DNA of 64,000 nucleotides, taken from Rallus limicola. Lineage: Eukaryota; Chordata; Aves; Gruiformes; Rallidae. Shown in pieces: positions 41,403-54,100 of this stretch. The notes beneath the pieces were generated by a model. That model was given only the letters and a program-made list of their open reading frames with translations, searched no databases and was not told where the DNA came from. The translations under genes and the position numbers were made by a program. The stretch covers positions 42,682,761-42,746,760 of the forward strand of contig JAKCOZ010000003.1 in assembly GCA_022605955.1 (NCBI GenBank), in the 5' to 3' direction. Numbering within the stretch: the first letter of the stretch is position 1; each line of letters begins with the position of its first letter.

Positions 41403-43319
41403 ATCCCACATATTTTCTCCAACATGCTTGTTCCTCTTTTATGAGGCTCCTTTTAGGACCTGTGTACTGGGCAGTGTGAGATGGGATGATTATGTGGGAC
41501 ATCTCTATTGGAGAGGATCCACGCTTGTGCTTAGCTGGATGAGGTCTCTCCTGTCTGGCCTGTAGCTCTTCCAGGTCCAGCTCAGTGGCAGGCACTGCAG
41601 GCATGGATCCATGTGGCATGTGTATCTTGGAGCACACACACCGTGAAGAAATGCAGTGATGGAGCACGGCCCTCAGGGCAGGGTAACCCAGCAGGAGCTG
41701 GCTGGTCCCACTCAGTCCGAGCCCAGGCAGGACCACTTTGCTCTGAGACTTTTCCTGACTAAATTGTTTTGCTTATAGGGCTAAAAGCTGACCCAAACAA
41801 AGGGTCAAGTTATTTAAAACAAAAAAAAAAAAAGAGGATAAAACAAAACAGAGGAGGGAAAAAAAGCACTGGTCTCAAATGTTTGAGATGTCTTGTCTCA
41901 TAAATTCAGCATCAGCTTCCTTTGGTCCCCAAACCAAGTCTGCTCTAATGCTATTTGCAGATATAGATTGCTGTCTCTTTCATTACTGTTATCAAATGAT
42001 GCATTTGTGGTGCAGCTCCAGAGCCCTCTCTGCCCTGGTAAGTGGATTATGCATCCTGGTGCCAGCACTACTTGAGTTATACTTTTAATACTAAAAATAA
42101 CAAAGAAATAATAAAATATCTCTCAAGCTTCTAGATCTTTTATCTCTCTCTTTTTCAAAGATCTAATTAAGATATTTATATCCCAACAGGCAGAAGGGAC
42201 CTGACCCCTGCTTTGTTAGCAAAAAGTGACAAAAGGCACTTTGCTAAGCATTTGCGCTCACCAGTATCGCTGGCTAGACTTCTGAGAAACGGTGTCACTC
42301 TTTCTTCCTAGTCAGGCTCAGCAAGATGAACACCTCCCTCAGCAAGACAGCTGGCTGCCTGATGTCACCACAGCATTTTTTCTTTCCTTTCCAGCACCAG
42401 GTACAAGGATTCACTTCTCAGCCCCAAGGCTTCTGGAGTGGAAACAGGGAGGGTCCTTTGTCCCTCTCCCTGGTGCATGTCCAACTGCACTGCACCTGTG
42501 CTTCCAAACACAGGAGGCACATTTCGTGTCAGGGTTTGGCAAGCCCACCTTGCTGGCAGTTATGCTACTCAGAGACACCCCAGGAAGTGATGCACTGCTT
42601 TCACAGCCCAAGAGCAACATCACCTTTTTGCTTGGTATGAGCTGGCTTTAGTAAACACAACCAAGGCCCTTTAAAGAAACATTTCTCTCACTGTAGGGTT
42701 AACCTCACCATGGACTGCTAGAGTGGAGGCATGGGCAGAGGTATGAGTACTTCTGAGTCTGCTGAGGAACAGACATTTTTCTCTAGGAGAAAAGTACAAG
42801 AGCGGCAGTAGGTACCTCTGGGGCCCTTTGTCACAGCTAGGTCTGCACTTTACTCCCCTTCTTATTTTCCTGCTTAAACCCTAAGGATTTGGAAAGAAGC
42901 TGCTTCATTCTGCATTTATGTAGTATCACCTAGAACAGGAGAGCACCTTGGCCATAAACAGATGCAGTCATAAGCACAAGCTGGTACTGGACCCTCTCGG
43001 TCCACTCTGACGGTATTTGTTCATCCAGCAGAAGTGATCCTCAATTGGTAGGACTATAGGAGTAGAAGGACAGAAAGCTAATCTTCCCGCTATCCATCTG
43101 AGGTTCTAAAAACCTGATGGCTTGATGCTCTAGTTTTACTTGTTTCTCTCTACCTGCCCATTGTTCTGTCCAGTTTCCAGACATTACACACATGACTTCC
43201 ACCTCAAATCCTGGTGTGTGCCATGAAATATGCCCCTTCAACCTCATGCCATTCCTCCCTTTTCATATATACACCCTATGCCTAAGGCTGTACTGGCACC
43301 ACATGCACTGAAGCCAAAG
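41403..43319. other. Intergenic sequence, nothing recognised
   Basis: An A-rich run lies at 41818-41833. No gene, exon or transposon was recognised. Confidence 0.4.
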
Positions 43320-43322
43320 TTA

Positions 43323-44476
43323 AAATCATAGAATTGTCAGGGTTGGAAAGGACCTCTGTGGAGATCATCTAGTCCAGCCACCCAACTAAAGCAGGTTCAC
43401 CAAAGCAGGCTGCACAGCATTACATCCAGGCAGGTTTTGAGTATCTCCAGAGAAGGAGACTCCACAGCTGCTTTGGGCAACCTGTTCCAGTGCTCTGTCA
43501 CTCTCAGAGTGAAGAAGTTTTCCCTTGTGTTCAGGTGGAACTTCCTGTGTTCCTGTGTTCCTGTGTTCCAGTTTGTGCCCATTGCTTCTTGTCTTGCTGC
43601 TGGGGACCACTGAAAACAGTCCAGCCCAATTCTCTAGACACCTGCCCTTTAGATATTTATAAACATTGATGACAACCAATGATGACAACCCTCTCGGGTT
43701 TCTCTTCCACAGGCTAATCAGACTCAGCTCTTGCAGCCTTTCCTCATATGAGAGATGCTCAGTCCCCCGATCATCTTTATAGCCTTTTGCTGGACTCTCT
43801 CTAGTATCTTCCTGTCTGTCTTCAACTGGGGAGCCCAGAACTGGACACAGGACTCCAGATGTGGCCTCACCAGGGCAGAGTAGAGGGGGAGGAGAACCTC
43901 CCTCGACCTGCTGACCATACTCTTCTTAATGCACCCCAGGACACCGTTGGCCTTCTTGATCATGAGGGCACACTGATGGCTCATGGAGAGCTGCTTGTCC
44001 ACCAGAACTCCCATGTCCTTCTCTGCAGAGCTACACCCCAGCAGATAAACCCCTAACCTGTACTGGAGGCTGTGGTTATTCTTCCCTATGTGCTGGACCC
44101 TATACTTGCTCTTGCTGAATTTCATTAGGTTCCACTCCATCCAACTCTCCAGCCTGTCCAGATCTCATTGAATGGTACTGCAGTCTGCTGGTGTGTCAGT
44201 CTCTCCTACCAGATTTGCATCATTGCAAACTTGCTGAGGGTACACTCTGTCCCCTTGTCCAAGTCATTGAATAAGACCAGACCAAGCACTGACCCTTAGG
44301 GCACACCACTGGCTGCAGGTCTCCAACTAGACTGTGCCACTTATCATGACCCTCTGGGCTCTGCCATTCAGCCAGTTCTCAATCCACCTCACTGTCCCTT
44401 CATGTAACCCACACTGCCTGAGCTTTCATATGAGGGTATTATGGGGGGACAGTGTCAAGTCTTGCTGAAGCCAAGG
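43323..44476 (-). mobile_element. CR1 LINE, 5'-truncated, minus strand
   Basis: Read on the minus strand, a damaged reverse transcriptase end is followed by a 138-codon frame at 44140-43724. It contains MEWNLMKFSKSKYRVQHIGK, SSAEKDMGVLVDKQLSMSHQ and [19 protein letters not shown], then the 3' UTR. The 3' end (left, CAATTCTATGAT on the minus strand) is at about 43323. A (TTCCTGTG)n expansion of about three units at 43540-43570 lies in the 3' part. The element is non-coding as it stands. Confidence 0.92.
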
Positions 44477-47400
44477 TAGACATGTTGCTGAACACAAATG
44501 GAGCAAGGATGAAAAGGCTTCCTGAGATCAAAAGTGGTATATAAAAATAACACCAAAAGGGAAAAACAGACCCCAAAATGTGTCCTTACAATAACAGTGG
44601 TATTAACCTCAAGGAGTGAAATAAAAGTGGAAAACATAATCTACAATCAATTGATTTTTTTAACATTAAGAAGGGGAAGGGAATGAAATGCTTGATAGCT
44701 GCTGAGTCAGGTCTAAAGCACCCAACAAGTCAGATCCATACTAAAGAGATAGATAGATCTGTGGGTGCCGCAGAAAGACCTGCAGAAGTCATTGGGCTGG
44801 GAGAAGCTCATTGCAACAGTTATGAAAGTTCCCCAATCCATGTATAGCTGTCTTGATTTAACATGCTAGGATCAGTCCTAGTGCTACACTGAAGGAACTA
44901 ATCTACTTCCCTCGCCTAACATTAAAGGTGAAATCCACAAAGCAGATAAGACATTTTGCTGTCTCTCTCCCATTAATGTTGGTGTGGGAACATCATCCAA
45001 TGCCCTTCAGCAGAAATGGCCTTCTTGATCCTTACAAAGATTCAGATGGGAAGGCAGATGAGAGAAAAAGACACAGGACTGGATGTTAAGTAGGCAGAAA
45101 CCTGCTTTTCTTAACTGAAGTAAATGGAGACATAAAGAACTACACCCATCAACCTTTCATCCATAAAAGCTCCAGCAATAAATGGCCTGACCAATGACCA
45201 AAACCTTACAGCCACTGCAAATAGTCTTGGGGACAGAAAATGTGTAACACAAGAATGTTTGTGTAATATTAACAGGCAATACTTGTTGCTGGGGTGTGTC
45301 ACCTCAAGTTTCCTAATATTTACAACATTGATCAGGTGGCCAGGATGAGTGTGGAGACAGAATCAAATGCAACACATCAATCAGAAATAACAACAAGCAC
45401 AAATATGCAGCCTGAGAAGATGGTGGGATCTAGCCCAGGGGGAATATGAGAAGAGATTGCCTTTGATTTTAAGAGCTGGGAACTCTGTTTATTTGAGGGG
45501 AAGAATGACATCATTGTCTAGCTATGTTGGTGAGAAAGGTTTTATATGAAGAGAGATCATTAGAGCAAAAGCATGGAGACAGCCACCTATCCCACAACAG
45601 AAAGCCACGGTGTCAGCTTGTCTTTGCTAGGACCAGGAGTTAGGCATACATGGGGAGAACACAAGGTCAATCACCCAGGCTTGTACAGCTCAAGTGTAGG
45701 TTGATCGGTAGGGTTCAGGTTCCACCAGCTGGATGACATCCTAAAAGCAAACAGTCCATGCAGCAAGATACTAAGTGGTAGCTAAGCACGTCACAGTAAC
45801 CCATGCCTTAGCTCATGTTTCTACAGGCACAGCATGAATATTATATGCTCCTTCTACAGGCAGACAATGGCTAAGATGAAAAGCCAGTTGGTTTGGGAAG
45901 AATCTGGCCACAATTTCCACCTTTTTCAGAGGTTTCTGCTTCTCCTTGGCAAGGTATTTAGTAGAGCAGATATATTCTCCTAAAGGGACTGAATTTTCAT
46001 CAATTCACATGTCACACAACAGTTACCTCTAAGATAGCCTGAGACATTTACACAGCAGGACATGATAGCCTGCCTCTTCAGGTGTCTTCTATGCCTCTAG
46101 CCACTGACAGATTTTAATAGCAGCCACTGCTTGATGCAGCTTGTTAGCATCACTGCCTCAGCATGCCCCTTTCCCCTTCATTGATGGCAGCTGCTCTCTT
46201 GGATAACTTAATGGATTACATGAAAAACTAAAAAAAACAACCCCAAAACATGGGTGTGTGAGCACAAAGGCACATGAAAGTCAAGGCTTCTAATGTTGGA
46301 GTCATGAGCTAGGCAGCTACCTCATGGTGTCTTTGTAAGAAGGCTTCTTGCTCCTTTTCTGCCTTTCCTCCCCTGAATAATTCAAAATCCACTGATAACT
46401 GCTGCAACAGTGGCTGGTGTGTCAACACTGTTAGTTCTTATTGCAAGGTATTTGCTGGGCTGCTGAGGCAAAGGAGCACAGCTCCACCAAAGTCATTTGA
46501 ATGTCTCTGACTCACAACAGCTGAGAATCATTTTTACTAGTTGCAATAAACAACAACCCTGACAACCTGGCTTCAATCCAAAGTGCAGTGCAAAATTTTA
46601 TGCAAGTTGTTGGAAGGAAATTATTCTGCCGGCTCCAGGCACTCCTCTGGGACACAAAAATTAATGAGCAGCACTTAAGTTTATCAGAATTTAAAAGAAA
46701 AATGTCTTCCAGCAGCCCCCAGTAGTCCCTCTTTGTTATATTAATCTTCAGAGATTGGTGCAGATTTCAAATGTGAAGACAAAATTTAGATGAGAAAAAA
46801 TGTAATCAGAGGTTTGCCAGAAAATAACTGTCATCTTACAGTGCAAGGGCAAGAGAATACTGAAAAACATATATTTATATAATTCTATATAAACCAAACA
46901 CACATATCTATCTATCTGTAGCAAAAGCTATTAGGTATGATGTACTATATGTATTATCTGCCATGTATCTTTCCATTGCAAATATATACGGGGCGAATGT
47001 TCAAAGCAGACACAAGGCAGACCTTTTTGAAGCATGTGTGGTGAGACTGGGAAATCCTCTAGCCACAAAAATTCCTTGGGGCTGATGACTTCACAAGACT
47101 GAAAAATTGCTATTTATACAGAGCAAAAGACCGTGCATTGTAACAGCTACTGGACAGAGGTAGGAGGGAGAGGAAAGTGAGGGGAACTCATCTCACCTTC
47201 AGCTGTCCTGTTGGTCATGCTGCCTCCTGTACATAAGGTAATTAAGATTAATAGTCATGAAATTCAGTATAGTTGAGTACAGAATGCTAAAAATGATGGA
47301 TAAGAGATGCCATGAATTCTGTCTGCAAGGAAGGCACAATGCTCCCAAGGAGTCATGAATGGTGTCTTTGTGATACACCCTGCAACCAGGTGAGTCCTTT

Positions 47401-48589
47401 CCTTCAGAAGGAAAGGGATTGTTGGGGAAATGACATGGCATAGCAAGAAGGAGGGAGCCTGGGCTTATTATGCCCTTTTCCATCTACTTTTTCACTGGTT
47501 AGGATACTCCCTTCCCTATCTTAACATCACTCACTATTGCATGAAGCTGAGTTTATGAGATGGCTATGAAACAGGGAAATATGCTCCTTCAGCAAGGGGG
47601 GTTACAGATTCAGGTTTCTCCTGGCAAATGGGGGATTTCAACACAACTACTCAGCTCTTTGTGTGGTGTGCTAACAATTAAGGAGCACCTTTACTGGTAT
47701 GGGTTTGTACACATCCAGAGTTGACTGCAAGATCTTCTGTAAGGTGAGACAGTCTTGGGCATGCCCTGAGGCACAGAGACATGTGTGACCGTATTCCCTC
47801 AAACATAAATGTTGCAAGGACCAGACTCAGAAATTGGATCACATTCTGGACTTTAGCTGCTTCAGTACTGTGCTCTTGACTACCCGATGCCTGCTGTAGT
47901 GAGAGAGGGGTAAGGATGTTGTTGAAAACACACCCGGAATCTTCAAGGTTAGCTCTAGCAGCTCAAATGCTCACCCAAGGCAGCCAAGGGAGCATATGTT
48001 GGTAGGATAAGCCTGATACAGGGTGAGGTTTTCAAAGCATGCTTGTGGCTTTCCATATGGCCTTAGGTCTGCTCTTGGAAAAGTAACCACTGTGATGGAG
48101 AAAAAGCAGTTTTGTTGCAGTGGCAAAATGCTGGAATAAAGGCAAACCAGAGGAACTAGACTTAATACAATGTCAACCTCAATGGACTTGAGACAGTAGA
48201 GTATTGGGCTTGTATGTTCTGTGAGAGGGATAGTTTCCCCTTTAGGACTGTTGTTCTTTGTAGATACATATCTAAACCAATTACTATTCTTGGGCTGATG
48301 CCCCTGCCTGTAAACCTGGCAGAAACTCACTTCAAGCTCAAATTTCTGAGCTGTCAGTTCAAGCAAAGGGCACTTTTGCATTCTGCTATTTATTATGTCC
48401 TTCCCCTCCTCAGACATTCCCAGTGCTGTGAATGGCAGTGCATTTTATAGTGAGAGTAAAATCCTTGCATGACAGCAACAAGTTGTAAGAGGGAAAGCAG
48501 CAGCCCAGATTCTGGAGAAGACGTAGAGATGAGGAAGGAGTGGGCAAACAGTTGCCCTCTGTTAATAAATGAATAACGTGTGAAGAGAT
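44477..48589. other. Intergenic sequence, nothing recognised
   Basis: No gene or transposon was recognised. Small (TATC)n and AT runs occur near 46865-46920. Confidence 0.4.
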
Positions 48590-51148
48590 ATCCCTAAAAA
48601 ATAGTCATGAGTAGGTTGAAAGCTTATGGGTGAGAGCTAGGGATCGCAACAACAAGGGTAGCTTTGTGGTTGAAGTCTACTGCAGGCTGCCTGATCAAGG
48701 GGAACCTATCCATGAAGTCTTCTTGCTCTGGCTCTAGGAGGCATTGAGTTCCCAGGCTCTCATCCTGCTGGGGAAATTCAACCACCCTGACATCTGTTGG
48801 AAAAGTAGCATGGCAAGCTGTAGGCTATCAAAGAGACTCCTAGAGTGCCCAGAGGACAACTTCTTGAGACAGGAAATAGTCCTACTTGACAGGAAGAGAT
48901 ATTGGACCTGATGATCACCAGGGATGTAAAGATTTGGGGCAGTCTGGGCTGCAGTGGTAATGCACTGCTGTGGTTCACTGTCCTAAGGCATATGAACCAA
49001 ATGAGAAGTGCAGTCAGGACCTTGAATTTCAGGAAAGCCAAATTCCAGCTCTTGAAGGAGTTAGTCAATAGGACACCCTGGGAAATGGCCCTGAAGGACA
49101 AAATGGGTGGAACAGAGCTGGCAGATCTTTAAGGACACTTTCTACAGAGTGCAAGAGGTCTTAAACCTCAGGTGTAAGAAGTCAGGCAAGGAAGGCAAGA
49201 GACTGTTATGGCTGAGTCAAGACCTGCTGGTCAAACTAAAAGGCAAGATGGAACTACACAGGCAGTGGAAGTGGAGACAGATATACTGGGAAAGGTATAG
49301 GATGTTGCCTGGTTGTGTAGGAAGGCCAAGGCGTGTGGCTGGAGCTGAACCTGGCAAGGGATGCCAAGAAAAACAAGAAGAGCTTCTACAGGTACATGAA
49401 CCAGAAAAGGAAGATTAAAGAAAGTGTACCTCCCACGATGAGTGACAATGGTGAATTGATGATGAGGAAAAGGCTGAAGTTCTCAACAACTTTTTTGCCT
49501 CCATCTTCACTGGTGACCTCTTTCTTGAAGTGCACTTGAGTTGAGGGCCTGCAAGGTGGGGACTGGGGAGTCACTGTGAGTGAAGATAAGGTTTGTGACC
49601 ATCTGAGGAACCTGAACATACACAAGTCCATGGGACCTGATGAGATGCATCCCAGAGTCCTGAAGGAATTGGCTGATGTAGTTGCCAAGCCACTCTTCAT
49701 GGTATCTGAAAAGTCATGGCAGTCAGGGCTAGTCCCTAGTGACTGGAAGAGCATTTTAAAAAAGGGTAGGAAGGAGTATTCTGGGAACTAACAACCTGTC
49801 AGTCTCACTTCTGTTCCTGTGAAGATGGAACAGATTCTCCTAGGAGCTATGCTGAGGCACATGCAGGACAGGGAGATGATTTGTGACAGCCAGCATGGCT
49901 TTACTAGGGGCAAGTCCTGCCTGATCAATCTAGTGGCTTTCTACAATGGAGCAATGGCATCAGTGGACAAGGGAAGAGCTATGGATGTTATCAGTGTGGA
50001 TTTCTGCAAGGCTTTTGACACAGTTCCCCACAACATTCTTCTCTCCAAGCTGGAGAGATATGGATTTGATGAGTGGACTGTTCAGTGGGTAAGGAATTGG
50101 CTGGATGGTCACATCCAGAGGGTGGTGACTGGTGGCTCCAAGTCCAGATGTAAGATAGTGACAAGCAGAGTACCTTAAAGGTCCATACTGGGACAAGTGC
50201 TGTTTAATATCTTTATTAATGATATTGATAGTGGGATTGAGTGCACCCTCAGCAAAATTACTGATGACACTAAGCTGAGTGGTGAGGTTAATGTGCTGGA
50301 AGGACAGGATACCATGCAGAGGGATCTGGACAGGCTGGAGGAGAAGTGGGCCCAGGTGAACCTCATGAGGTTCAACTAAGCCAAGCACAGGGTCCTGCAC
50401 CTGGGTCAGGAAAATCTCCATTATCCATAGATATTAGGAGGTAATGTGCTTGAAAGCATCCCTGAGGAAAAGGACTTGGGAGTACTCATGGATGAGAAGC
50501 TGGAGATGAGCCACCAATGTGCATCTGGAGTCCCGAAGGCCAAGAGCATCCTGGGCTACATCTAAAGAAGTGTGACCAGCAAATGGAGAGAGGTGATTCT
50601 ACCCCTCTACTCTGCTCTGGTGAGACCTCACCTGGCATACTGTGTCCAGCTTTGGAGCCCTCAACCCAAGAAGGACAAAGACCTGTTGGAGCGCTTCCAG
50701 AGGTGGCCACAAATATGATCAAAGGGCTGGAGCACCTCTCCTATGAAAACAGGCTGAGAGGATTGGGCTTGTTCAGCCTGGGGAAGAGAAGGATCTGGGG
50801 GGACCTTATAGCAACCTTCCAATACCTGAAAGCTGCCTGTAAGAAGCTGGGAAGAACTGTTCATGAGGGCACGTAGCAATAGGATGAGGAAAAAAAGTTT
50901 TAAACTAGAAAATGGGAGGTTTAGGTTGGGTATTAGGAAAAAGTTCTTCAATATCAGGGTGGTAGATCACTGGAAGAAGTTGTCCAGAGACATAGTGGAG
51001 GCTCCATCCCTGGAGGTATTCAAGATCAGGCTTGTTGGGCCTCTGAGTGACCTGATCTAGAGCAGATGTCCCTGCTCACTGCAGGAGGTTGGACTAGATG
51101 ACCTCTAAAGGTCCCTTCCAACCTATACACTTTATGTGGTTCTATGAA
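48590..51148 (+). mobile_element. Long degenerate CR1 LINE copy (endonuclease end to 3' terminus)
   Basis: The left part encodes the end of the CR1 endonuclease (LLGKFNHPDICWKSS, then LDLMITRDVKIWGSLGCSGN). The middle carries linker and reverse transcriptase blocks: [60 protein letters not shown], and [19 protein letters not shown] followed by TDDTKLSGE. The right part carries the distal region and 3' UTR ending TCCCTTCCAACCTATACAC and GGTTCTATGA. Numerous stops and shifts make it a dead copy. At about 2.56 kb it is the longest CR1 here. Confidence 0.92.
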
Positions 51149-54100
51149 AATTCAGGTCAGTCAAGCAGGACAACTACACTTGACATATGACCTCTGTAAG
51201 GAATGACCAGCTTCTCCCAGGGTGCTGCCTCAGACATTACCAGCTGACTTAACAGAGTGCAGTATCACAAGCAAGCAGAGATAAGCTTTCCAAAGAGATG
51301 AGCAGGTCGTAGCTAACCTTAGTTAGGATACTTCACCTCTCTCAAGGGTCCGTAGATCTCCATGCTGACTCTTCTCAAGTACCTAAGAGCAGCCCCAGAT
51401 CTTAATCCTTACAATTCCTTAAAATCCATGCCTGGCAGTCTGACTCATGCCCAGACTCCTCCTAGTGTTGTTCTCTGTTGATTTCCATCCACCCAGTCCA
51501 GCTGCCTCCTCATGACCCTGCAAACCTACACACCAGACACAGTCACTGTGTTCATGCTGATAGGGTTGTAAAAATATGTGAGGCCAAGCTGCTGGAGTGA
51601 CAGTGTATAGCTGCAACTATGAGGGGCATGCCTATGGGGGAGCCTGCAGGGAGCTGGTTATGCAAAACTCTGTCTTGTCTGGTTAGTAAGTGCCTTTCAC
51701 AGTCTGTATGCTGTTACAACTGTTATAACTGTTCTATATTCATTAGAAAAAACATATATATATATTCCCCTTTAAATTAGCAAGTCTTGAAACTGCAACA
51801 CAAGCAAAGCAAAGAGTGTCACCATTCAGTGCAAGACCTTGCACTCTTTTGAGCTGTGCTCACCAGTGTAGCTGCTGCTCTGGTTAGTCTCTTTGACAGC
51901 CAGCAGGAAAATAACTGTCCTCCACATTCACTCAACAGCATGTTTGCAGAGGACACTGTGACATATTCCACCAGCCACTGTTCTCTTACACAGATCCATG
52001 ACAACCCTCCTCCCATTTCCTTTCTGGAAAGAGGAAACAGTACTACCATTCTTTGCCTTTCATCTCAGGACAAAATAAATTGCAAATGTTTTTTGAAGTT
52101 AGAATTTCTGGATGATTAATTGGAATTTTATAAGATGCTCTTAGAAAAATACCTATGCTGGCTTTTACCTTCTATTTATCCTTGTTCTACTCCAGAGCTA
52201 TCAAACTAACACCAGGTGTTGGAGAAGAATATATGCTGTGAGCAGTTAGTAAAGGAATTATTTTAACTGTTCACCCCTTGTATGGCTAAGCTGTTTTGTG
52301 CATCTTGTGTGCCTTTTGAATCTCCATGCCTCTGGGACTGTTTGTTTGCAGTGGGATATAGTACAGCTTTGTCTGGTGAGCATGTGCCTTTCTGGACACA
52401 AAAAAAAAAAGGATTCAATGGCAAACTATAGCAAAGCTGTAACAATTCCTTCTGTTGAGCCCTTGCTTCATAGGCATTTGTGGGATAATCCTCTAGATCT
52501 TTATGTAGTTTTGTGGATCCTTTGTCCTTTGTTAAATCTCTTTGTCAGCCATCTTCTCAACCTTATTTCCATTGAGATGGCTACAGATAATAGAGAGATG
52601 TTGACTCATAATGTTTACTGATAAATATATAAAGAATTCAGACATTTTAACTACCAGGGTCCAGTGACTGCATGTGCAGCTATTACACATCACTCAAGTC
52701 TTAACATGTTCAGTTATGTCTTATGATCCCATGACTTATTTCTTCCTTGTTTTTGTGACAAAGTGATTGCAAAGAAAAGGGGAGACAGGGCAAAAGAGAG
52801 TCTTTTTGGCCGGAAAACAGGAAGAAACTCCTGATTGTTCTCCAAAGGCCATCTTCTTTTTGTTAGAAAAAAGGACATCATGCTGAATGAAAGAACATTA
52901 TTGTCAAAAGCATCCAGCTGAGTGGGAACCTCTCCTGCCAGACCACAGAGAAAGAGGGTCTCTATGTCAAGAGTGTGCTTCTGCGACCTGCTGCATGTGG
53001 GGAGTGTCTCCACTTTTCAGACAGCATAAACACCATGGCTCTCAGTGCAGTCTCTTCAGAAAGGTTTGCTAGTAAAAGTGATGTCTGGTATGCAGCTATC
53101 ATGGAGGAGGATGCATCAAGAAGTCACTAAGACTGTGCAAAATACACAGCTGTTCAGCAGTGGAAAAGCCTAAGGAAAATGGTCTGCTGATAACATGAAC
53201 CGTGCCATGTATCTAGGGCAAAAGTAGCCCTACTGAATTATTCTGGGTAGTCCTATATGAGTTAAGAGTGGTTTAGTGTCTGTACAAATAGAAGGGACCA
53301 CTGGGCCCATCCCTGAGTGATGTTCATGGTTCTAGGCACAGTACTGGGAGAAAGGCTTGAGCCCTGGATAGCAAGGGTGAGAGCTAAAGGTCTGGTGTCA
53401 AATCCTTATGACCTTTGCAAATCAGGGGGACTTTGGGCTTGTTGGGCCACCGTAGGGGATTAATCAGCACAAGACGCTGAAGAAAAATGATCCAAATTAA
53501 ACCAAAGGTGTCCATTTCCCCTGCAGCAATCGAAATGCTGAGAGCACCATGGGGCCATTCTCTTTTAGAGTTGAAAGGGTCATAATTCTGCTGAGTTTAA
53601 TTGACTTAAGACAAGAATTCAGTTAAACGAATTAATGTCCAATTAAACTAAACTGAGGTCAAAGGGCTTTAGTGTAATTTAACAAATCTCTTTTCAAAGT
53701 TATTCTGAATTAATTTCCTCAAATTTTCCTGTGCCAACAAAGAACAAATGTTGGTCTGCAAAGGGACATTAATTTGGATAATGTTATGGGATTAACATAA
53801 AGCAAAAGAGTGATTTGTGGTTCATTCCCTGTGCATGAGCCATTCTCATGCTGGCATGAATATGCTAATTTAATCTAATCTGCTCTGGAGCAAGTGTTTT
53901 CATGGAGTGGACCATCACGAGTAGCTGTTCCAGAGCAAAACCCTGGTGTAGAAAAGTGCTGAGTGCTGCAGAAAAATCCATTCCAAGCTGCCAAATGTAA
54001 TTTCTTAATGTGTTGAATGGCAGTCCTTTGTTACCATTGCAGGTCTATAGCACAGAAAATGGGTATCTGCTTCTTCTGGCCACTTTAACACCATTACCTC

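Noticed and set aside
49960..50421. 153-codon minus-strand frame
   Set aside because: Antisense shadow of the degenerate CR1 at 48.6-51.1 kb.
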